Assembly: GCA_964517075.1 (NCBI GenBank)
Contig: CAZFAT010000172.1
Span: forward strand, 1-5,149
Length of the DNA: 5,149 nt
Source of the DNA: CAZFAT01 sp964517075
GTDB lineage: Bacteria; Acidobacteriota; Vicinamibacteria; Vicinamibacterales; SCN-69-37
Reading direction: 5' to 3'
Shown here: positions 1 to 4,641 of the stretch, piece after piece
Numbering within the stretch: position 1 is the first letter of the stretch
Layout: each line of letters begins with the position of its first letter
Made by a program: the position numbers and the translations under genes
The notes under the pieces: generated by a model
What the model saw: the letters and a program-made list of their open reading frames with translations, nothing else
Databases searched by the model: none
Told to the model about the DNA's origin: nothing

Positions 1-181
1 GACGGTCGTAGCTCAGGAAGCCGTCCGTGTGCAGCAGGCTGCCCGGGGTGACGGCCTCCTGGATGAACGCCTGGAGACTGTCCGCCGTCGCGTCGGGAAT
101 CCGCCGCATGCGGATGCGCCCGATCCCCTCGCCGTCCTCCTCGCAAGCGACGGCAATCAACGCCTTATTCTTAGTCTGGCG
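1..181 (-). mobile_element. IS1595-family (ISXO2-like) transposase, fragment running off the window
   Basis: About 60 codons of an ISXO2-like DDE transposase domain are readable on the minus strand. They start near TKNKALIAVACEED, pass through GRIRMRRIPDATADSLQ, and reach LLHTDGFLSYDR at the window edge. The HTDG block is where this family carries the second catalytic aspartate of the DDE triad, and 'GRIRxRRIPDAxAxSL' is characteristic of IS1595-group transposases (recognised from memory of the family). The frame is open upstream only to the TGA at 200-202, which ends the neighbouring XRE remnant, so the N-terminal zinc-ribbon part and the first catalytic Asp are absent. The 3' continuation lies outside the window. 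It is probably a decayed or 5'-truncated copy. A short AT-rich patch (163-178), unusual for this GC-rich window, marks its 5' edge. No terminal inverted repeat could be identified. Confidence 0.82.
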
Positions 182-199
182 CGAGCGTGTCGCCGCGGC

Positions 200-301
200 T
201 CATGCCGCCACAGCACTGATCCGAGCGGCCTTCCTGGAGCGGGGCTTCTCCCGAATCACGATCTCGACGTCGTGGTCGAGTGCCGTCAGCAGGTTCATCA
301 T
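200..301 (-). pseudogene. XRE/HigA-like regulator, C-terminal remnant (33 codons)
   Basis: The minus strand encodes MMNLLTALDHDVEIVIREK followed by PRSRKAARISAVAA and a TGA at 200-202. This matches my recollection of the C-terminal end of HTH_37-type XRE regulators/HigA-like antitoxins, in which the recognition-helix region leads into an 'LxNLLxALGHDVEI' helix and a basic tail. The helix-turn-helix itself is missing: the frame closes at a TGA (308-310) only seven codons before the NLL motif. A GAAGGG sequence (316-311) lies about nine bases before the ATG at 301, so a 33-residue peptide could in principle be made, but it would lack the DNA-binding domain. It sits directly after the terminase tail copy and before the transposase fragment, consistent with gene debris. 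The assignment rests on a short motif and could be wrong at family level. Confidence 0.62.
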
Positions 302-307
302 CTGCGT

Positions 308-396
308 TCACCCTTCTGCGACCGTCTGCCCGGTGGCCACCGCCGCCGCGATCTTCTTCAACTCCTCGAGGATCTGCTCGCGCGTCATGCTCCCGG
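308..396 (-). pseudogene. Terminase small-subunit C-terminal tail (second copy, detached)
   Basis: The minus strand reads GSMTREQILEELKKIAAA, then VATGQTVAEG and a TGA at 308-310. The first 18 residues equal the end of the terminase-like protein at 2449-3108 with one substitution (LEELKK here, LEALKK there). The DNA identity is 57 bp with a single mismatch. The ten residues after AAA probably represent the native C-terminus that the longer copy lost, because joining the two copies keeps the frame. There is no convincing ribosome binding site before the internal ATG. The stop lies 6 bases before the start of the XRE remnant. Inference: this is the displaced 3' end of the terminase gene rather than a gene in itself. 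A free-standing 26-residue peptide is the less likely alternative. Confidence 0.6.
340..396. repeat. 57-bp direct repeat, copy 1 (terminase 3' coding repeat)
   Basis: Positions 340-396 match 2448-2504 base for base except 363 (t) versus 2471 (g). Both copies have the same orientation, with an offset of 2108 bp. Similarity stops sharply on both sides: at 339/2447 on one side and 397/2505 on the other. The pair brackets the tldD remnant and the ligase-polymerase operon. Confidence 0.95.
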
Positions 397-423
397 GGAT
401 CGTGAGCACGGGCAGCGCGCGGT

Positions 424-1278
424 TCAAGAGCCAGGAACCCGCCGCAGCGACTGCGGACAGGCCGACATGTCGGACCAGAGGTCGCCCACCGCGCCGACGC
501 GGTCGCGCATCGCGCGCAGCGTAAACGAGCGGGGGCCGGCTTCGCCGCGCTCGATCTCTTCCCAGGTGCACGGCGCCGAGACGGGCGCGCCCGGCCGTGC
601 GCGTACCGCGTACGCGGCGGCGAACGTGGCGCTGTAGCCGTTGCGCCCGGTGTCCACGAGAATGCGCCCGCCGCGGTCGGCCTTGCTGAACTCCAGCGTG
701 AGGTGCGCTGGATCCCGCGAGACGAGCAGGCGTCCCACGGCGTCGGCGAACCGCGACACCTCGCCGAACCCGGCCCTGCCGTCGAGTGGAACGACGATGT
801 GGAACCCTTTCGACCCGGAGGTCTTGACCCAGCTTCGAAGATCCAGTTCCCGCAGCAGATCGCGAAGGCCGAGCGCCGCCGACCGGAGCACGTCCGGCTC
901 GTCGACCGCCGGATCCAGATCGAACACGCAGAGGTCCGGCTGATAGAGCGCAGGCACACGCGACGGCCACACGTGAGGCGTGATGCTGTTCTGGTTCGCC
1001 AGCCACGCCAGCGATCGCGCGTCGCACGCGAGCGGATGGTGCACGGTGCCGCCCTTCTTCGGCACCTCGACCCGCTCCAGCCACTCGGGAAATCCTTTCG
1101 ACACGTCCTTCTGGAAGAACCCCTTCTCGCCGATGCCGCGGTGGTACCGCTCCATCGTGATCGGACGTCCGCACAGGTGCGGCAGCATCACCGGCGCGAT
1201 CGCCCCGTAATAGGCCGCCAGTTCGCCCTTGGTGATCCCCTCGGCGGGGAACAGCACCTTGTCGGGGTGCGTGATCAC
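424..1278 (-). CDS. ligD: LigD-type NHEJ primase-polymerase (stand-alone PolDom)
   Basis: A 284-residue archaeo-eukaryotic primase-polymerase of the LigD family. In bacterial NHEJ this enzyme fills gaps and adds (ribo)nucleotides at Ku-held broken ends before ligation. Visible motifs in order: THPDKVLFP at the N-terminus, HHPLACD (80-86), NSITPHVWPSR (97-107), the metal-binding FDLDP (119-123, D120 and D122), SGSKGFHIVVPL (154-165), and VDTGRN (208-213), with D209 as the likely third catalytic carboxylate. It ends with the conserved FTLRAMRDRVGAVGDLW segment. Length is normal for a stand-alone PolDom. The GTG start at 1278 overlaps the ligase stop (GTGA) and has GAGGGAG five bases upstream (1290-1284), indicating translational coupling. 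No 3'-phosphoesterase domain and no Ku gene are seen in the window. The stop lies only 27 bases from the terminase repeat, so the last few residues may have been altered by the rearrangement. Confidence 0.95.
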   Translation of the reverse strand: MITHPDKVLFPAEGITKGELAAYYGAIAPVMLPHLCGRPITMERYHRGIGEKGFFQKDVSKGFPEWLERVEVPKKGGTVHHPLACDARSLAWLANQNSITPHVWPSRVPALYQPDLCVFDLDPAVDEPDVLRSAALGLRDLLRELDLRSWVKTSGSKGFHIVVPLDGRAGFGEVSRFADAVGRLLVSRDPAHLTLEFSKADRGGRILVDTGRNGYSATFAAAYAVRARPGAPVSAPCTWEEIERGEAGPRSFTLRAMRDRVGAVGDLWSDMSACPQSLRRVPGS

Positions 1279-2135
1279 CGGGACTCCCTCACCACCTCCT
1301 GCGCTGCCTTGTCGGCGCGAAGGCCGAGGAGCCTGGGATGCCGGAGCTTGCCGTGGACCGTCCATTCGATGAAGCCGACCTGCACGACGATCTCGGGGCG
1401 CACCCAGTGCGCGCGCAGGCGCGGCAGCCCGATGGCCTTCGTGAACGGCGCCTTCGGAATCTCGATCGCGTCGAGCCGCGCCCGCAGCGCGAGCAGCAGC
1501 TTCGTGTCGAACCCGGTGCCCACCTTCCCCGCGAAGACGAAGTCGCCGTCGTCGAAGTAGCCCACGAGCAGCGCGCCGAGCCCGACGCGTCCGCCCTGCG
1601 GATCCGTGAACCCGCCGACGACGAGCTCCTGGGTCGCCTCGCACTTCATCTTCAGCCAGTGCGGCGAGCGGCGATGCTCGTATCGCGAGCCGCGGCGCTT
1701 CGCGATGACGCCCTCCCAGCCTTCGCCGCACGCACGCTCCCACGGGCGCGGACCATCGAGCGTGTCGACCCTGCGCAGGGGCGGCCGAAGCGGAAGCCCG
1801 TCCAGCAGCGCGCGCCGCTCCTCGAGCGGCAGAGCGGTCACGTCACGGCCATCGAGCCACATGACGTCGAAGACGTGGTATCCCTCGGCGCCACCCCAGG
1901 TCGCTTCGCCGTCGAGTACGAGCTCACCTGGCGGCAGCGCGGCGATCGCGGCTGCGACGGCGGGGTAGTGCTGGGGCAGGCGGTTGCGCGAGAGCAATCG
2001 CACATCGCGGCCCTGCTTGAAGGCCAGCAGCCGGATGCCGTCGAACTTGCGCTCGAAGATCCACTCCGGCCCGCCGAACCGCTCCTGTGTGAGCGTGGCT
2101 GCCATCGGAACCACCCACTCGGGGAAGGATGTCAT
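1275..2135 (-). CDS. ligD: ATP-dependent DNA ligase, LigD-type (NHEJ)
   Basis: A 286-residue ATP-dependent DNA ligase that seals double-strand breaks in NHEJ. Nucleotidyltransferase motifs are intact: motif I KFDGIR with the AMP-accepting lysine K30, motif III LVLDGE (E77), motif IIIa YHVFDVMWLDG, motif IV EGVIAK (about 141-146) and motif V WLKMK (about 160-164). The C-terminal OB fold includes GALLVGYFDDGDFVFAGKVG and ends with EWTVHGKLRHPRLLGLR, typical of LigD ligase domains. I chose the ATG at 2135 (MTSFPEWVVPMAATLT), which matches the usual N-terminus. An in-frame GTG at 2153 would add six residues, but it lies inside a palindromic spacer. Neither start has a strong Shine-Dalgarno. The gene overlaps the polymerase start by four bases, so the two proteins separate functions that many LigD enzymes fuse. 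Upstream lies a tldD remnant rather than ku. Confidence 0.95.
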   Translation of the reverse strand: MTSFPEWVVPMAATLTQERFGGPEWIFERKFDGIRLLAFKQGRDVRLLSRNRLPQHYPAVAAAIAALPPGELVLDGEATWGGAEGYHVFDVMWLDGRDVTALPLEERRALLDGLPLRPPLRRVDTLDGPRPWERACGEGWEGVIAKRRGSRYEHRRSPHWLKMKCEATQELVVGGFTDPQGGRVGLGALLVGYFDDGDFVFAGKVGTGFDTKLLLALRARLDAIEIPKAPFTKAIGLPRLRAHWVRPEIVVQVGFIEWTVHGKLRHPRLLGLRADKAAQEVVRESR

Positions 2136-2141
2136 CGGTAT

Positions 2142-2176
2142 GGTGTCTGGCACCCGGCCGTGGCGGCCCGGACACC
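2142..2176. repeat. Imperfect inverted repeat between tldD stop and ligase start
   Basis: On the minus strand GGTGTC directly follows the TAG of the tldD remnant and pairs with GACACC at 2147-2142. Two further G-C pairs follow after one mismatch, and there is a small internal stem GCCG-CCA-CGGC. The GGTGCCAGACACC core resembles short dispersed palindromes common in GC-rich genomes (recollection, not checked). There is no T-tract, so terminator activity is uncertain. The upstream GTG candidate start of the ligase falls inside it. Confidence 0.5.
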
Positions 2177-2449
2177 TACACCGCGTCGGACAACGACGTG
2201 AAGTCGAAGCCCCGGATGCGCGGGCATCATCCGTCCCGCCGCTGTCGGTTCGGCGCGTCCGATGTCCTCGAGCCGGTTCAGCATCAGCAGTGGGCTCTCG
2301 TTCCAGCGGAAGTTCTTGAGGGCTCTCGTCACCCGGCCCTTCTCGACCAGGAACGCCCCGTCGCGCGTGAGCCCGGTGTTGAGGATGGTTCGCGGATCGA
2401 GCGAGCGGATGTGGATCCCCTTTTCGATCCAGACGGTCCGGCGAACTCC
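2176..2449 (-). pseudogene. TldD/PmbA-family metalloprotease, C-terminal remnant
   Basis: The minus strand carries about 92 codons of the C-terminal domain of a TldD/PmbA-type protease. This family degrades or matures peptides such as microcins and RiPP precursors. Readable blocks are IRSLDPRTILNTGLTRDG, FLVEKGRVTRALKNFRWNESP, MLNRLEDIGR and, after a frame change, RIRGFDFTSLSDAV with a TAG at 2176-2178. The family protein is roughly 430-480 residues, so more than three quarters is missing, including the HExxxH-like metal site. The 5' edge coincides within a base or two with the end of the 57-bp terminase repeat (2448). Around 2219-2222 the frame switches (net +1 or -2) just before the conserved terminal FTSLSDAV motif, so even the remnant is not read through. 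It was probably carried in together with the ligase operon immediately downstream. Confidence 0.85.
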
Positions 2450-3108
2450 GCCGCCGCGATCTTCTTCAACGCCTCGAGGATCTGCTCGCGCGTCATGCTC
2501 CCGGTGTCCAGGTCCGTGAAGTTGTGCTCGCGCCGGTCCGCGAGGAGCTTCTGGTGCTTCATCGTGAGCGTGAGCGCCGGAACCCGCGGCGTCAGCCGGA
2601 ACTTCGGTCGCCCGTCCTTCCACCCGATCCCTTCAATGCACGCGCGCGCATGCGGTGGAATCTCGTGCAACTGGCGCGGCTCGCCCGTCATCGGGTCCAC
2701 GAGATCGAGCGGGTCGAAGTTGGTGAGTGCCCCGAGCGCCCGGAGCGTCTTGTCCTGCCTGAGGTCCACCGCCCGCCCCCACGCTTCCATTTTCCGCTGC
2801 ACGAGCGCCTTGACCCTGACATCCCTTAACAGCCGGCTCGCCGCGGCGTCGGCGCCGTTGGGGCTGTAGCCCGCCCGGATGGCCGCCTGCGTGCCGTTCA
2901 GGTCACAGGGATACTCCTGACAGAACCGCACCGCTCGCGGGCTCAGCGGGGCGCTGGTCGCCTCGCCGGCTGGGTCCTCGCCCGGGCCTGGAGTGCCCGG
3001 CGGAGGGTAGTAGGGGGGGGCCGAGCGCGTCGGCTTTCCGCACTTCCGGAGCGCCTTACGCCGGGGTGGCCGCTTCGTTCCCGTTGACGGGAGTCTACGG
3101 GTCAACAC
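2329..3108 (-). CDS. Orphan phage terminase small subunit-like protein, 3' end replaced
   Basis: A Terminase_2-type small subunit, the DNA-recognition partner that brings the large subunit to the phage packaging site. The signature is LSPRAVRFCQEYPCDLNGTQ then AAIRAGYS and ASRLLRDVRVKALVQRK (about residues 55-107), the usual helix-turn-helix region. A middle segment starting DKTLRALGALTNFDPLDLVD and a conserved MKHQKLLADRRE (183-194) follow. Residues 1-50 are basic and proline-rich. The GTG start at 3108 has GGGAG five bases upstream; the ATG at 3207 has no family similarity before it. Residues 1-220 look native. The last 39 residues, to the stop at 2329, are an out-of-frame reading of the tldD remnant. 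The native end (VATGQTVAEG) appears to lie at 308-340. No large terminase subunit, portal or capsid gene is adjacent. A run of eight C on the coding strand (3020-3013) is a possible slippage or sequencing-error site. Confidence 0.78.
   Translation of the reverse strand: MLTRRLPSTGTKRPPRRKALRKCGKPTRSAPPYYPPPGTPGPGEDPAGEATSAPLSPRAVRFCQEYPCDLNGTQAAIRAGYSPNGADAAASRLLRDVRVKALVQRKMEAWGRAVDLRQDKTLRALGALTNFDPLDLVDPMTGEPRQLHEIPPHARACIEGIGWKDGRPKFRLTPRVPALTLTMKHQKLLADRREHNFTDLDTGSMTREQILEALKKIAAAEFAGPSGSKRGSTSARSIREPSSTPGSRATGRSWSRRAG
2448..2504. repeat. 57-bp direct repeat, copy 2 (inside terminase gene)
   Basis: Partner of the copy at 340-396 (one mismatch at 2471). It encodes GSMTREQILEALKKIAAA of the terminase-like protein. 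Beyond 2448 the sequence switches abruptly to tldD coding sequence, so this repeat edge is a recombination junction. Confidence 0.95.
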
Positions 3109-3231
3109 ATTTGCTCCCGCGATGCGCGGATTCCAACCGCTTTGTGGAAGCACGAGAATGGTTCGCGGGGTGCTCGCCGCGGATCGCACCACGTCGAGGC
3201 ACCCCACGCGTTGGCGTGCATCGGGTCAAGC

Positions 3232-3261
3232 GAGCACGTGCCGCCAGACGCCGGCACGCTC
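3232..3261 (-). terminator. Candidate hairpin terminator at the end of the ScyD/ScyE-like gene
   Basis: On the minus strand the stop codon runs into GAGC-GTGCCG, an eight-base loop, and CGGCAC-GT-GCTC. This gives a 10-bp GC-rich stem with a two-base bulge. The perfect core is CGTGCCG/CGGCACG (3258-3252 and 3243-3237). No U-tract follows, so it would be an atypical or Rho-assisted terminator, or an mRNA 3'-end stabiliser. Confidence 0.42.
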
Positions 3262-4261
3262 AACGGGATCTGCCGAACGGCGGAGCCGACACGTCGTCGA
3301 TCTTCCAAATCTCGCCCTCGATCGTGACCACGTAGGCGGAGTTGCCGATCACTTCCAGCGAGGTCGGCCGGTCTAACGGCTCGAACAGCGTAGTAAAGGT
3401 TCCGTCGCTGTTAACCTCCACGAGCGCGCCGGTATTCGGCTCCGCCGGTGAACCCTCGGGGTTGCCCGGCATGAAGAACCCCTGCGAGAGCGCGTAGAGC
3501 GTGCGACCGCGACCGAACTCCACGTCCACGAGCAGCCGAGCGCCCGAGGCGACCGGCGTCGCCGACGATGAATTCGGACCGAACGCCACGATCTTGCCAT
3601 CCTGGGGCAGGTGCGGGACGGGACCGGCTTCGGCCATGTAGATGGTATTGCCCGAGATCGCGAGACCGGTCGGGACGATGTTGTCGAACGCGATCAGCTC
3701 ACGGACCTGCCCATCGAGCGTGACGCGCAGCACGCGGTTGTGGTGTCCATCGGTGACCAGGAACCCGCCACGGTAGGCTACCAACGCGTACTGGACCCCT
3801 GTCGGAACGAAGAAGTCGGTCGTCGGAGGTTTGGCCAGGGCGAAGGCGCCGATGTCGGCGATGACCGTGAAGCTGTTGGGACCGTCGACGCGGTAGATGC
3901 CGACGGTGTCGCTGCCTCCGACATCAGGACCTACCAGCGTGACGAGGACATACGCCGTCGAGCCGATGAACGCGATGTCCATGGCCCCACCGATGCCAAC
4001 GATAAATGGCGGCAGTCCGCTGGCGAACGTGGTCACGTTGCCGGTACTTGGATCGACGCGGAAGACCGTTCCCTCGGCGCCTTCGGTGACAAACAGCGCT
4101 CCGCCGGGTCCGACGGTACTCCCCGACCCGCTTGCCAGGCCCGTGACCAGCAGCGTCGCCGTGGGCGCGGCCGTTGGCGGTGGGCCGATTGCCGCAAACG
4201 GAGTGGTTGACGCGATCAGCGCCGCGGCGCCGAACAAGGCCAGCATTCCCCTTCTCTTCAT
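3260..4261 (-). CDS. Exported ScyD/ScyE-like beta-propeller protein
   Basis: A 333-residue protein with a signal peptide (MKRRG, then a hydrophobic MLALFGAAALIAS core, likely cleaved near TPFAA), so it probably acts outside the cytoplasm. The mature part is a string of propeller-like repeats: TVGPGGALFVTEGAEGTVFR, VDPSTGNVTTFASGLPP, DGHHNRVLRVTLDGQVREL, TIYMAEAGPVPHLPQDGKIV and a final SAYVVTIEGEIWKID. This pattern matches the ScyD/ScyE family, named for cyanobacterial scytonemin genes but present in many soil bacteria, where its role is unknown; NHL/SMP-30-like propellers are relatives. No enzymatic residues can be assigned. The ATG at 4261 has a strong AAAGGAG six bases upstream (4274-4268); the open frame further upstream to 4306 runs through the promoter. 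It has its own promoter and a 3' hairpin, suggesting a monocistronic unit independent of the sugar mutase upstream. Confidence 0.85.
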   Translation of the reverse strand: MKRRGMLALFGAAALIASTTPFAAIGPPPTAAPTATLLVTGLASGSGSTVGPGGALFVTEGAEGTVFRVDPSTGNVTTFASGLPPFIVGIGGAMDIAFIGSTAYVLVTLVGPDVGGSDTVGIYRVDGPNSFTVIADIGAFALAKPPTTDFFVPTGVQYALVAYRGGFLVTDGHHNRVLRVTLDGQVRELIAFDNIVPTGLAISGNTIYMAEAGPVPHLPQDGKIVAFGPNSSSATPVASGARLLVDVEFGRGRTLYALSQGFFMPGNPEGSPAEPNTGALVEVNSDGTFTTLFEPLDRPTSLEVIGNSAYVVTIEGEIWKIDDVSAPPFGRSR

Positions 4262-4290
4262 CTTCGACTCCTTTCGCCGTGTGGGATGGC

Positions 4291-4319
4291 AAATTACGCC
4301 CGCCACGGCCGGCCGTCAA
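4291..4319 (-). promoter_or_regulatory. Sigma70-like promoter of the ScyD/ScyE-like gene
   Basis: On the minus strand TTGACG (4319-4314, five of six bases of the -35 consensus) is followed after exactly 17 bases by TAATTT (4296-4291). The -10 match is weak (three of six), but it is the only AT-rich hexamer locally. The expected start site near 4284 gives a leader of about 23 bases containing the AAAGGAG ribosome binding site. Confidence 0.5.
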
Positions 4320-4393
4320 GTCGACCTTCCGTGATCTCTTTGCGAGTTGGGTTCAGCGGCGACGCCGAAGGGAGGGGGAGAGTCTATAGCAGC

Positions 4394-4414
4394 GGTCGCC
4401 GCAGTATGGCGACC
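4394..4414. repeat. Perfect 7-bp inverted repeat upstream of the ScyD-like promoter
   Basis: GGTCGCC at 4394-4400 is the exact reverse complement of GGCGACC at 4408-4414, with a seven-base gcagtat loop. It lies about 75 bp upstream of the predicted -35 on the minus strand. It could be an operator, a leftover transcript-end hairpin of the upstream gene, or chance in GC-rich DNA. No T-tract follows on either strand. Confidence 0.45.
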
Positions 4415-4533
4415 TCTGCGCTTGAGCAAACGGAGCGAGATTCGTGTCATTCAACGCACGGGTCCGGCTTCCCAAGCTCGATGTCGCGGGATCCCCGTCT
4501 CCCGCTCCACGTTCAGACAGTCCGGTTGCCCTG

Positions 4534-4627
4534 CAGGTCCGGCTGAAGCCGGAACACTACGGCGTCGGAACAGGTCCGGCTGAAGCCGGACACTACGGCG
4601 TCGGACAGGTCCGGCTGAAGCCGGACC
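4534..4627. repeat. Three tandem copies of a ~35-bp palindromic intergenic repeat
   Basis: Copies begin at 4534 (37 bp), 4571 (35 bp) and 4606 (partial, about 22 bp). Each starts CAGGTCCGGCTGAAGCCGG, and the first two continue with ACACTACGGCGTCGG. Copies 2 and 3 contain the perfect palindrome GTCCGGCTGAAGCCGGAC (4574-4591, 4609-4626), a 7-bp stem with a TGAA loop. Copy 1 has an extra A after the stem (4553-4554). A degenerate further copy may precede at 4518-4530. The last palindrome lies 15 bases past the sugar-mutase stop, where it could form a transcript-end hairpin. I recall very similar dispersed repeats in Vicinamibacterales-type acidobacterial genomes; this was not checked here. Confidence 0.9.
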
Positions 4628-4641
4628 CTGCGATTACCTGA

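Noticed and set aside
1275..1278. Frameshifted LigD fusion (ligase and polymerase broken apart by mutation)
   Set aside because: The GTGA overlap, a ribosome binding site at proper spacing, and natural N- and C-terminal sequences on both sides indicate two genuine genes.
703..1560. Long open frame on the plus strand opposite the polymerase and ligase
   Set aside because: It is antisense to two genes with intact catalytic motifs, shows no recognisable domain, and is an expected by-product of high GC content. The same holds for plus-strand frames at 27-637 and 1338-2201.
340..2504. Insertion sequence with a normal target-site duplication
   Set aside because: The flanking repeat is 57 bp with a mismatch, no transposase lies between the copies, and no terminal inverted repeats were found at the interval ends.
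3109..3259. N-terminal extension of the terminase-like protein, or a small gene at 3102-3308
   Set aside because: The extended residues resemble nothing known to me, codon pattern is not convincing, and the GTG at 3108 has a good ribosome binding site. I see no other feature in this 151-bp gap apart from the ScyD-side hairpin.
4534..4627. CRISPR array
   Set aside because: The units are head-to-tail with no unique spacers, and most of each unit is repeated, so it is a simple tandem repeat.
4444..4641. Plus-strand frame with repeated PAEAGHYGVG / VRLKPD peptide units
   Set aside because: These peptides are translations of the intergenic tandem repeat; there is no supporting start context or domain.
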